Shown here one piece after another: positions 6,429 to 13,650 of a stretch of 16,791 bases of DNA (position 1 is its first letter; each line of letters begins with the position of its first letter). The DNA is taken from positions 1 to 16,791 of the forward strand of contig JAFTMF010000192.1 in the NCBI GenBank assembly GCA_017452565.1, in the 5' to 3' direction. The stretch is from Clostridia bacterium (GTDB lineage Bacteria > Bacillota > Clostridia > Oscillospirales > CAG-272). The notes beneath the pieces were generated by a model. That model saw only the letters and a list, made by a program, of their open reading frames with translations, searched no databases and was not told the origin of the DNA. Position numbers and translations under genes: made by a program.

Positions 6429-7115
6429 TTAGTCCAGCTCTATCTTCCAGTACAGCCGTGTTCCGGAGAAATAGCAAAACTCATCGTTCAGCTCATCGAA
6501 ATGCTCGAAGTCGCAGTCGTCAGCCCAGTAAACCCGTCCGTTTTCGAAAAAGACCGAGCAATCCAAAATTTCGCCCATATTGCCGTAGCCCACGACGCAG
6601 TTTTCGGAGAGCTCTGCGTGTTCCAATCGGAGATGGATGACGGCTCCCCACACCTCGATTGAAACGCAGGCGGAGTCGCCGATCCATTCCACGGCTGAAA
6701 TCACACCGTCGTGGAAGTAACCGGAGGCGAGCAACAGATCCTCCCGTGCTTTGCCCGGCACAACTTCCCGCCATTCGGGAAGATCCATCTCGTTTTGCAT
6801 TGCTTTGCAACGGGTAAGAATCTCTTTTGGAAGGGGCTCTCCCTTGTGAATCTTTTCCAGGAGATCGGGCCGGCTGACCAGCCATTCTACGCCGCTCACT
6901 GACTTTTTCTCTGCCCACCCCTCCTCGTCGGAGTCGATGAAGGCGAAAAGCTGATGGATGTGACGCTCGGGAGAGAGATAGTAGTAGGGAAGCTCCCGAA
7001 GAGTGCGAAGCTCCTCGTCAAATCCGATCATTTTGCTGTCCCAGCCGTCTAACAGAAGGGCAAAGACCACGGTATCGTACACCGTACCGCGTTCGGTTTT
7101 GATTCTTGCAATCAT
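6429..7115 (-). CDS. Tandem paralog C (unknown family, FHD motif)
   Basis: 228 aa. The N-terminus MIARIKTERGTVYDTVVFAL is identical to B and continues LLDGWDSKMIGFDEEL. The middle carries GEPLPKEILTRCKAMQ and LPEWREV; the motif is YFHDGVI (Phe134-His135-Asp136); the C-terminal half has HLRLEHAELSENC, GEILDCSVFFENGRVYW and CYFSGTRLYWKIELD. The protein is acidic and predicted cytosolic. The in-frame TTG at 7136 would add seven residues encoded by the RBS-bearing spacer, so ATG 7115, aligned with all paralogs, is chosen. It lies 40 bp after D and 41 bp before B in the same transcription unit. Confidence 0.83.
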   Translation of the reverse strand: MIARIKTERGTVYDTVVFALLLDGWDSKMIGFDEELRTLRELPYYYLSPERHIHQLFAFIDSDEEGWAEKKSVSGVEWLVSRPDLLEKIHKGEPLPKEILTRCKAMQNEMDLPEWREVVPGKAREDLLLASGYFHDGVISAVEWIGDSACVSIEVWGAVIHLRLEHAELSENCVVGYGNMGEILDCSVFFENGRVYWADDCDFEHFDELNDEFCYFSGTRLYWKIELD

Positions 7116-7155
7116 AATGGTTTCCTTATTGGTCAAAATTGATCAAATGTAACGG

Positions 7156-7833
7156 TTAGTCCAGCTCTATCTTCCAGTACAGCCGTGCGCAGGAGAAGTG
7201 GCAGATCATCGGTCTGCTGCCGTCTTCCTCATCCACTTTCATGCCGTAGCCACGGAAATGGACTTTTCCGTCTTCGAAGGTGATGTGCGCACAGTCAAAC
7301 TCGTCTCCGTGCGGTCCGATTGCGCAGAGCTTGTGAAATTCGGCGTTTTCCAAGCGGAGCTTTGCAGTGCCGTTCCAAATCTCAAACTGCAGAATAGTGT
7401 CAGCACCCTCTCGTTCCATGGAGTGAATGATCGCATCATGGAAACTGGTGGCTGCCCAGTAGATGTCTCTTGCGGTTTTCAGGTCGGTGACTTCCAACCA
7501 TTCGGGGATATTCACCTCGTCCTGCAACGCTTTTCCGCGGGCGACGAAGTCGGGGTGGAGCAGGCGACCCAGCCGGATGTGCTCCAGCCGCTTTTTATCG
7601 TACACGATCCAATCGTAGCCTTCCAGATAACCGTCTTGCACCCAGTTGTCACGGGTGGTTTCCACGATCATTACCTGCTGTCTGCGATTGGCACGGTCAT
7701 AAAAGGGGATGCATTTCAGCGTCTCAAAATTTTCATCAAAGCCGATGACGGTGCAGCTTCCTCCCTTGCCGAAGATGGCAAAGACGGCGGTATAATAGAC
7801 CGTTCCGGCTTGGGTTTTCACTTGTGCAATCAT
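7156..7833 (-). CDS. Tandem paralog D (unknown family, FHD motif)
   Basis: 225 aa, closest to E. The two share nearly all of the first ~120 residues (VKTQAGTVYYTAVFAIFGKG; TRDNWVQDG; the KKRLEHIRLGRLLHP block). They differ more in the second half, around the motif SFHDAII (Phe131-His132-Asp133) and after it. C-terminal landmarks are KLRLENAEFHKLC, HITFEDGKVHFRGYG and HFSCARLYWKIELD. This pattern fits a recent duplication whose C-terminal half is diverging faster, or whose N-terminal half is being homogenised. ATG 7833 has AAGGAAACCAACT upstream and sits 18 bp after the stop of E. Function is unknown. Confidence 0.84.
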   Translation of the reverse strand: MIAQVKTQAGTVYYTAVFAIFGKGGSCTVIGFDENFETLKCIPFYDRANRRQQVMIVETTRDNWVQDGYLEGYDWIVYDKKRLEHIRLGRLLHPDFVARGKALQDEVNIPEWLEVTDLKTARDIYWAATSFHDAIIHSMEREGADTILQFEIWNGTAKLRLENAEFHKLCAIGPHGDEFDCAHITFEDGKVHFRGYGMKVDEEDGSRPMICHFSCARLYWKIELD

Positions 7834-7851
7834 AGTTGGTTTCCTTATTGG

Positions 7852-8562
7852 TTAAAATTGATCAAATGTAACGGTTTCCAGCTCGACCTTCCAGTATAGC
7901 CGTGCGCAGGAGAAGTGGAAAATCATAGGGCGCAGACCTTCTTCGGCATCGTCCTCGTCCACTTCCGAGCCATAACCTCGAAAATGGACTTTTCCACCCT
8001 CGAAGGTGATGTGAGCGGAGTAAAACTCCTCTCCGTGCGCTCCGATTTCGCAGAGCTTATGAAACTCGGCGTTTTCCAAGCGGAGCAGAGCAGTGCCGCC
8101 CCAAATCTCAAATTGCAGGATGGCATCGGTTTCGGTTTGCTCCATAGAGAGAATCACAGCGTCGTGGAAGTCGGCGGTTGCCCATCTGATATCGTTTGCG
8201 GTTTTCTGATCGGTGACCTCCCACCATTCGGGGACGTTCACCTCGTCCTGCAACGCTTTTCCGCGGGCGACGAAATCGGGGTGGAGCAGGCGACCCAGCC
8301 GGATGTGCTCCAGCCGCTTTTTATCGTACACGATCCAATCGTAGCCCTCCAGATCACCGTCTTGCACCCAGTTGTCACGGGTGGTCTCTACGATCATTAC
8401 CTGCTGGCGGTAGTGGTTCGGCGAAGCATAGAAGGGGATGCATTGCAGCGTCTCAAAATTTTCATCAAAGCCGATGACGGTGCAGCTGCTTCCCTTGCCG
8501 AAGATGGCAAAGACGGCGGTATAATAGACCGTTCCGGCTTGGGTTTTCACTTGTGCAATCAT
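7852..8562 (-). CDS. Tandem paralog E, first of the array, C-terminally extended
   Basis: 236 aa, the promoter-proximal copy of the array. It shares its N-terminal half with D; the motif is DFHDAVI (Phe132-His133-Asp134), followed by LLRLENAEFHKLC and FHFSCARLYWKVELE. Where the other copies end ...EL/MD-stop, E lacks two bases (CT) that complete the stop, so reading continues through the spacer for seven more residues (TVTFDQF) to a TAA created by a C-to-T difference there. ATG 8562 has the strongest ribosome site of the array (AAGGAGG, 7 nt). It is 43 bp downstream of the sulfatase gene. Family unrecognised; predicted cytosolic and acidic. Confidence 0.84.
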   Translation of the reverse strand: MIAQVKTQAGTVYYTAVFAIFGKGSSCTVIGFDENFETLQCIPFYASPNHYRQQVMIVETTRDNWVQDGDLEGYDWIVYDKKRLEHIRLGRLLHPDFVARGKALQDEVNVPEWWEVTDQKTANDIRWATADFHDAVILSMEQTETDAILQFEIWGGTALLRLENAEFHKLCEIGAHGEEFYSAHITFEGGKVHFRGYGSEVDEDDAEEGLRPMIFHFSCARLYWKVELETVTFDQF

Positions 8563-8592
8563 AGTTTTCCCTCCTTTTGGGGGAGTTCAGGG

Positions 8593-8615
8593 GGCAGACA
8601 ATCGCTTAGTCTGCC
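8593..8615 (-). promoter_or_regulatory. Hairpin over the sulfatase stop codon
   Basis: GGCAGAC and GTCTGCC form a perfect 7-bp stem with a 9-nt loop that includes the sulfatase TAA. No T-run follows in the direction of transcription, so it is unlikely to terminate. Just downstream, CTCC can pair with the GGAG of paralog E's ribosome site. Together these could make the array's expression differ from the sulfatase. This is inference from base pairing only. Confidence 0.4.
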
Positions 8616-10030
8616 TTGTTTTTGTAAATAATGCGATTTTCCGTCCAGTTGTCCCGATAGTAGCTGCTGGGATGGAATTTATCCCCGATGCGCTCCATCT
8701 CGGCGTACATTGCCGCTTTCAGCTCTGCCAGCAGATCTGCGTAAGCCTCATCGCCTGCTAAATTGTGCATCTGCAGAGGATCGGCTACGTTATCGAAGAG
8801 CAGCTCGCTGCCGTCCACCAAGTAGGTGGCGTAGGTGTAGCGATCGGTGCGCCATGCGCGCCATTCGTGACCGTCCTCCCATTTGGCAGTAGCACCCGTA
8901 CCCATCATCAGCGTGCCGTCGGGGGTCATTGCACCCTCTTTGCCGAGGATCGCATCGGAGAGATCGAAGCCTTCCACCTCGGCGGGGATCTGATCGCCCA
9001 TACCCATCATAGACAGCAGAGTGGGCATCAGGTCGGGGGTGTTGAGGCAGAGGGGATTTTCGCCTGTGCTCAGCTTGTCGCCCCAGCGCATCAGGAAGGG
9101 AATGCGAACCGCTTCCTCGTAGAAGATGTTCTTCGCCCGTCTGCCGTGTGCGCCGAACAGCTCGCCGTGGTCGGAGGTAAAGACGAAAATGGTATCGTCG
9201 GACAGTCCCATCTCGTCCAGCGCGGCCACCATCTTGCCTACGTTATCGTCCACCTTGGTGGCCATAGAGTAATATCCACGCATCCAATAGGGGAGATCGG
9301 CACGCTCCTTCTTGGAAAGTCTCGCCCAACCGTCGGCATAAGGATCGTTTTCGGGGAGATAGTTCTCGGGGAGGGGGAACTCGGTGTCGGCGTACTTCGC
9401 ATAGGCCTCGGGATCGCAGTTCCACTCGTCCCAAGGATCGTGGGGGATGCCGATGGAGAGGAACATCGCAAAGGGTTTGTCCTCTTTGGACAGCCGTGCG
9501 ATTTCCTCGATGGCCATATCGGTCTGACAATCGGGCTCAAAGCCGTCGTAATACAGCTTTTCGGGGGAGTTCAGGTGATAATAGGAGGTTTTGCCCACGT
9601 TTTCGTGATGGAAGTTGTAGGCGGCAAAGAGCTGATCGAAGCCCAGCCGATCGGGACCTTCGGGGATGTAGGAGTTCTTGGGATCGTAGTGATTGCCCCA
9701 CTCGTTGGCGTACATATGCCACTTGCCGATGTAGGCGGTGTTGTAATCGTTGTCATTCAGCACGTGGGCAAAAGAGCGGTGGTCGGGGCAGAGACGGATC
9801 TCGTTGATGACCATTCCCGTGCTGGTGGTGTACTTGCCGGTGAGCAGGGAAGCACGGTAGGGGGCGCAAACCGGATGTCCCGATACGGCGTTGCATAGAT
9901 TGAGAGAGCGTTTCTCCAGGGCGTCGATGTTGGGGGTGATGGCCTTGCGATCGCCGTAGTAGCCCATACTGCACAGGCGCAGCTGATCGGCAAACATGAA
10001 AACCAGATTGGGTTTCTTGGACTTTGTCAT
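8606..10030 (-). CDS. Type I (S1) sulfatase, cytosolic
   Basis: A 474-aa sulfatase that hydrolyses sulfate esters. The active-site signature is CAPYRASLLTGK: Cys55 becomes formylglycine, and Arg59 follows in C-x-P-x-R. Other catalytic and calcium residues in place are Asp15-Gln16 (FADQLR), Lys103 and His105 (GKWH), His197 (PHDPW), Asp287-His288 (TSDHGE) and Lys300, then YEEAVRIPFLMRW. The C-terminal subdomain ends near 474 as usual. There is no signal peptide, so it acts inside the cell on imported sulfated sugars; this also fits the need for a cytosolic anaerobic maturase (anSME), not encoded in this window. ATG overlaps the AraC stop (ATGA), with GGAGG inside the AraC end. The substrate is unknown; host glycan sulfate is a guess from context. 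Confidence 0.95.
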   Translation of the reverse strand: MTKSKKPNLVFMFADQLRLCSMGYYGDRKAITPNIDALEKRSLNLCNAVSGHPVCAPYRASLLTGKYTTSTGMVINEIRLCPDHRSFAHVLNDNDYNTAYIGKWHMYANEWGNHYDPKNSYIPEGPDRLGFDQLFAAYNFHHENVGKTSYYHLNSPEKLYYDGFEPDCQTDMAIEEIARLSKEDKPFAMFLSIGIPHDPWDEWNCDPEAYAKYADTEFPLPENYLPENDPYADGWARLSKKERADLPYWMRGYYSMATKVDDNVGKMVAALDEMGLSDDTIFVFTSDHGELFGAHGRRAKNIFYEEAVRIPFLMRWGDKLSTGENPLCLNTPDLMPTLLSMMGMGDQIPAEVEGFDLSDAILGKEGAMTPDGTLMMGTGATAKWEDGHEWRAWRTDRYTYATYLVDGSELLFDNVADPLQMHNLAGDEAYADLLAELKAAMYAEMERIGDKFHPSSYYRDNWTENRIIYKNKAD

Positions 10031-11085
10031 AATGATACCTCCGTTGACGATTGATAAATAGGTAGTTCCCCGCGTTTTTCTTCGGTGAGAGCGTCCCGCA
10101 TCTGTTGGGGCGTGATGCCGTAGTATTCCTTGAAGACGCGGTAAAAATTGGACTTGGACGTGAAGCCGCTGCGCAGAGCAATGTCTAAAATCGACAGCTC
10201 CGAATCGGACAGCAGCTCGGCGGTGCGCAGGATTTTCTGCTGGTTCATATAGTCGGCAATGCCGATGCCCACCTGCTTTTTAAAGAGATAGGATAGATGG
10301 TGTGGCGTGACGAAGGCGGCAGAGGCAATCTCGCTGAGGCTGGGATTTTCCGACAAATGCTCGGCGATGTAGTCCCGTGCGGTGCGGATGACCGAGCTGA
10401 TCCCCGGCTCGCTTTTCTCGGGGACACTGCCCATCTGCCGCAGGATGGCAAGGAGAATCAGGTTCAGCTCCAGTGCGGCGGCAAAGCGGCTGCCGAAAGC
10501 TCCCTCCGCCAGCTCTGCTGCAATGGTGCGGATGCGGTGCGCCACCTCTCCCTGTCCTGCCGGGAGGTGAAGGTATTTCAGATGCCCTGCCGCAAGTCTT
10601 GGGGCAATAGGGCTGTCCGACACCTTATATCGCTGGGGAAAATCCCCTCGGAAGGTGAGTTCGATCACGTTGACGGGGGATGAGCGATCGGGAATCCAGG
10701 CGTGGGGGATGTAACTGCCGAAAAAGACGGCGTCCCCCGCTGCCGCTTCGATGCACTTGCCATCCACCACGTAGAGCATCCGACCTTCGGTGACCAGCGT
10801 CAGCTCCAGATGCTCGTGCATATGAAAGCCAAGGGTGTCGGGCAGGCGCTCCTGCCAAGCATCGGGAAACTCCGCAGGGGTCATCGTGCCCTGAAGGGTA
10901 CGCCCCTTGACGTTTTTGATATAGGGAAGGGCACCGTCGCTGTGATAGGTAACCTGACCGTAGTCCTGCACCTGCTCGATGAGCTCACGGTTTTGTCCGA
11001 TGGCTTCCTTCACCACCGCCCGCAGAGGAAAATCGGCAGGCAAGGGTGGGTCGATCTGATAAAATAGCTTGCATTTGGATGTCAT
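10027..11085 (-). CDS. AraC-family transcriptional regulator with cupin sensor domain
   Basis: 352 aa. Residues ~85-130 form an AraC-type cupin (FHMHEHLELTLV, then VDGKCIEAAAGDAVFFGSYIPHAW), likely binding a sugar or sulfated ligand. Residues ~235-335 are the double helix-turn-helix: PSLSEIASAAFVTPHHLSYLFKK, then LSILDIALRSGFTSKSNFYRVFKEYYG and PQQMRD. The ATG at 11085 has GGAGG 7 nt upstream and follows a good promoter; the longer frame to 11124 would start inside the promoter. It overlaps the sulfatase start by 4 nt, so regulator and sulfatase are co-translated, and it is divergent from the surface protein gene at 11256. It probably regulates its own operon; the candidate site is at 11136-11153. 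Confidence 0.93.
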   Translation of the reverse strand: MTSKCKLFYQIDPPLPADFPLRAVVKEAIGQNRELIEQVQDYGQVTYHSDGALPYIKNVKGRTLQGTMTPAEFPDAWQERLPDTLGFHMHEHLELTLVTEGRMLYVVDGKCIEAAAGDAVFFGSYIPHAWIPDRSSPVNVIELTFRGDFPQRYKVSDSPIAPRLAAGHLKYLHLPAGQGEVAHRIRTIAAELAEGAFGSRFAAALELNLILLAILRQMGSVPEKSEPGISSVIRTARDYIAEHLSENPSLSEIASAAFVTPHHLSYLFKKQVGIGIADYMNQQKILRTAELLSDSELSILDIALRSGFTSKSNFYRVFKEYYGITPQQMRDALTEEKRGELPIYQSSTEVSL

Positions 11086-11103
11086 AAATATCCCTCCGAT
11101 TCC

Positions 11104-11131
11104 ATTATACACCGCCTTCCCCAAAAGTCAA
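11104..11131 (-). promoter_or_regulatory. Sigma-A promoter of the araC-sulfatase operon
   Basis: On the - strand, TTGACT (11131-11126) and TATAAT (11109-11104) are 16 bp apart; the transcript would start near 11097. The shared 18-nt motif begins 5 bp upstream of the -35 box. Confidence 0.75.
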
Positions 11132-11135
11132 GGGC

Positions 11136-11153
11136 ATCGTAAAATATTGGACA
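11136..11153 (-). promoter_or_regulatory. Shared 18-nt motif, copy 1 (candidate AraC-type operator)
   Basis: The + strand reads ATCGTAAAATATTGGACA. The same 18 nt with one change (T to C) occur at 16585-16602. Here it is centred about 47 bp upstream of the predicted araC transcript start, and about 62 bp upstream of the predicted start for the divergent surface protein gene, typical activator distances. Binding by the AraC protein is inference. Confidence 0.55.
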
Positions 11154-11194
11154 AATAAAATGATATTGTAGACGAAAAAAAGAATGAAAAACTG

Positions 11195-11200
11195 TATAAT
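11195..11200 (+). promoter_or_regulatory. -10 box of the surface protein gene, weak -35
   Basis: A perfect TATAAT lies 55 nt before the ATG at 11256, but no -35 hexamer sits at the 16-18 bp distance (the nearest candidate, TTGTAG, is 23 bp away). A promoter with a poor -35 and an upstream motif is what an activator-dependent promoter would look like. Confidence 0.5.
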
Positions 11201-11255
11201 GATAGTACCACAATAGGCGGACTGCACGGTCTGCCCACAAATACGGAGGTATATT

Positions 11256-13109
11256 ATGAAAAAAGCACTATCCCTGCTGATCACTGCCGCAATGCTCGTT
11301 GCAATGCTGGCTGTGATGGCACCCGCCGCCTTTGCAGCTGAGGCTGTTCAGGTTGGCACTGCGGACGAGCTGATCGACGTTGTCAACAAGATCAACGCCG
11401 GCGAGCTTCCTGCAGACACTAACATCACCCTTACCGCAGACATTGACCTCACCGGCAAGGCTTGGAAGCCCATCAAGGTGTACAGCGGTACCTTTGACGG
11501 TAATGGCAAGACCATCACCGGCGCTTCCATCAACGCTACCGTTGCCAACAACGGCGAACAGAAGCTGGACGGCGGCGCAGAAAACGCCGTCTTTGTAATC
11601 GCTGAGTATCCCGGCGCATCCGACGGCAACTTCGGCGAAGTTGGCTTCGCTCTGCTGGCTGTCAAGGCTGAAAACGCTACCTTCAAGAGCTTCACTCTGA
11701 AGGACAGCGCCATCGCTACCAACATCAGCTTCAACCGTAACTGGCAGATGCACTACGGCAGCGTGGCAGCTTATATGGTAAGCTCCACCATCTCCGACGT
11801 GGATCTGGTGAACGTAGACGTTCCCGTACACGAAAATGCATCGGACAACCAGCCCTTCCTGGGTCTTGGCGGCATTATGGTGGGCGTTAACTTCGGTGAC
11901 TCCACCATCGAAAACTGCACGATTGATGCGGATTCTTCCATCGATGCATCCAACAACGCCAAGTATGACGTTGCGGCATTCGTAGGCAGACATTCCAAGG
12001 GCGGCACCCTGACCGTGAAGAACTCCACCAATGCCGGTACCGTTACCGCTTGCGCTACCGCAAACCGCGACGGCTTCCACAACAATCAGAAGAACGATTC
12101 TTCCGCAATCGGCTGCTTCGCTGCAGTTGCAGTTGGCAGAATCAACAATGACGTTGACGGCGTTGTAACTCTGGACGTTGCCAACACCGGCGTGGTTACC
12201 GGCGCACACGTAAACGGCGCTTCCAAGATTATGATCGGCGACAATCAGGCAGGCGATACCAAGGTTCGCTTCAAGCACACCGCCCCCGGCGGTCTGGTTG
12301 GCTCGGTAGTAGAGCCCCACGCTAAGGTTTGGGTAAACGATAACGGCAAATTCTACGCTCCCAATGACGGTATCCTGCTGATGGATAAGAAGCTGGACGA
12401 GGGCAAGATCGAGCTGAAGCTCCACAGAAATACCAACACCCGTCAGTGCAGCGGTATCGTATTCGCTGTGACCGACGCTGACAACGACTGCAACTTCTGG
12501 GCAGGCGGCGACTGCATCGCATACTTCGTATTCGTTGACGAGGGCGGCAACGTTCGCTTCGCCATCGACGGCGGCTACCAGGAAGAGGGCGTTTACACCG
12601 GTCAGAAGGGCTGGTACGAATTCGTTGGCGCAGGCGATCAGGTGAATTTGAACACCGAGGGCTACGATCTGGCCAATGGCGTAGTGCTGGGCGTTGAATT
12701 CGACAACGAGGGCAACGTACAGGTTACCGTTGACGGCAAGCTGCTTTATGACGTAGACATCCCCGAGGATAAGCGTCTGCCCGGCGACGGATTTGGTTTC
12801 CGTATGATCTCCGAGGCTGACAATAGCACCTACACCACCTCCATCACCGCAAAGGAAAAGTGCGATCACACCGAGACCGAGGTAGTAGGCAAGAAGGAAG
12901 CCACCGAGACTGAGGAAGGCTACACCGGCGACACCGTCTGCAAGAACTGCGGCGAAGTGCTGGCCAAGGGCGAGACCATCCCCGTGAAGGAGCCCGCAAC
13001 CGTTGAGCCCGCACCCACCGGCGATCTGCTGCTGGCAGTCTCCGCACTGGCACTGGCATCTGTTACAGGCGTAGTTGCAATCGCTCGCAAGAGAAAGATC
13101 GACGAATAA
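11256..13109 (+). CDS. Secreted beta-helix-like surface protein with sorting-type C-terminus
   Basis: 617 aa. A signal peptide ends near AFA-AE (27/28). Residues ~33-350 are a repetitive, Gly/Asn-rich, probable right-handed beta-helix: VGTADELIDVVNKINAGEL, then ITLTADIDLTGKAW, YSGTFDGNGKTITG and many short strand-turn repeats. Residues ~360-532 look like a jelly-roll (concanavalin-like) module, including VEFDNEGNVQVTVDGKLLYDV. A short Cys/His module follows (Cys536, His538, Cys562, Cys565) within CDHTETE...GYTGDTVCKNCGE. The end is PAPTGD, a hydrophobic segment (591-610) and RKRK, like a sortase signal although not LPxTG. ATG 11256 has GGAGG 6 nt upstream. Its N-terminal domain is paralogous to the lipoprotein at 15454-16509. 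A role in binding glycans or surfaces is inference. Confidence 0.87.
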   Translation: MKKALSLLITAAMLVAMLAVMAPAAFAAEAVQVGTADELIDVVNKINAGELPADTNITLTADIDLTGKAWKPIKVYSGTFDGNGKTITGASINATVANNGEQKLDGGAENAVFVIAEYPGASDGNFGEVGFALLAVKAENATFKSFTLKDSAIATNISFNRNWQMHYGSVAAYMVSSTISDVDLVNVDVPVHENASDNQPFLGLGGIMVGVNFGDSTIENCTIDADSSIDASNNAKYDVAAFVGRHSKGGTLTVKNSTNAGTVTACATANRDGFHNNQKNDSSAIGCFAAVAVGRINNDVDGVVTLDVANTGVVTGAHVNGASKIMIGDNQAGDTKVRFKHTAPGGLVGSVVEPHAKVWVNDNGKFYAPNDGILLMDKKLDEGKIELKLHRNTNTRQCSGIVFAVTDADNDCNFWAGGDCIAYFVFVDEGGNVRFAIDGGYQEEGVYTGQKGWYEFVGAGDQVNLNTEGYDLANGVVLGVEFDNEGNVQVTVDGKLLYDVDIPEDKRLPGDGFGFRMISEADNSTYTTSITAKEKCDHTETEVVGKKEATETEEGYTGDTVCKNCGEVLAKGETIPVKEPATVEPAPTGDLLLAVSALALASVTGVVAIARKRKIDE

Positions 13110-13119
13110 GCATACATCC

Positions 13120-13153
13120 AAAGGAGTCCTCGATAAAAAGAGGACTCCTTTTT
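13120..13153 (+). terminator. Strong terminator after the surface protein gene
   Basis: A perfect 12-bp stem (13120-13131 with 13140-13151), an 8-nt A-rich loop and a T5 run, 10 nt after the stop codon. This is the clearest Rho-independent terminator in the window. Confidence 0.93.
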
Positions 13154-13224
13154 GTGTGGGGAGAGGGTCATAATTTCGCTTATCCCAAGCGCTCCTCCGC
13201 TATCCCAAAAGCCCTCCTCGCCAT

Positions 13225-13548
13225 CCCCAAGCCCTCCCCTCCGGGGAGGGTGGATCGGACGTGCGCCGCAGGCGTAGTCCGAGACGGGAGAGGTTCGAGA
13301 GAGAAGGAGTCCGAGACGGAGGCATCCGAGAAAGAAGAAGTACATTACAGCGTAGTCCGAGACGGGAGAGGTTTACAACAATCAAGTTTGCTCGCCGCTC
13401 CCGTCTTGTGCACGCCGACACAGCCCTGCCGACACAGCCCACACCGACACAGCCCCGCCGACACAGCCCTGCCGTCTCGGACCTCTCCCGTCGCAGCAGG
13501 CGCTTCGCTTGCCGCTGCGCCACCCTCCCCGGAGGGGAGGGCTTGGGG
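13225..13548. repeat. REP-type repeat island with 29-nt perfect inverted ends
   Basis: This gene-free stretch starts and ends with the same 29 nt in opposite orientation (13225-13253 and 13520-13548). Each end is itself a hairpin, CCCTCCCC-TCC-GGGGAGGG. Each end is followed inward by a second, sequence-variable GC hairpin and then ACGGGAGAGG. Inside are a 24-nt direct repeat (13272-13295 and 13350-13373) and a short tandem array at 13415-13471. A third, partial copy of the family lies at 16701-16750. There are no credible coding frames; long frames here are low-complexity repeats. It looks like two REP elements in opposite orientation with filler between. Confidence 0.82.
13415..13471. repeat. 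Tandem repeat, four units of 14-15 nt
   Basis: Four consecutive units start with CCGACACAGCC and end with a variable 3-4 nt (CTG, CACA, CCG, CTG). They sit in the middle of the repeat island. No transposase or coding function is seen. Confidence 0.85.
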
Positions 13549-13593
13549 GAGTGCGGGGCTTTTTAGTGAGTGCGCTCCTTTTTTCGGGAGGAT

Positions 13594-13622
13594 TTGACAA
13601 ATCTCCCTATTTGTGCTATACT
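13594..13622 (+). promoter_or_regulatory. Sigma-A promoter of the WYL regulator gene
   Basis: TTGACA (13594-13599) and TATACT (13617-13622) are separated by 17 bp, a near-consensus promoter. The transcript would start near 13629, 22 nt ahead of the ATG at 13651. Confidence 0.82.
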
Positions 13623-13650
13623 ATCCCCATTAACACGAAGGAGCAACACT

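Noticed and set aside
11268..13121. 617-codon - strand frame antisense to the surface protein gene
   Set aside because: It mirrors the real gene almost exactly, as expected from its codon bias, and has no RBS or recognisable domain; the + strand has signal peptide, RBS and terminator.
13225..13548. CRISPR array considered because of repeated short units
   Set aside because: Units of 14-15 nt with 3-4 nt between them are far too short, spacers are absent and no cas gene is present.
13154..13600. Several 70-147 codon frames on both strands in the repeat island
   Set aside because: Translations are Arg/Pro/Ser-rich low complexity made by GC-rich repeats; no RBS, and they overlap one another in all frames.
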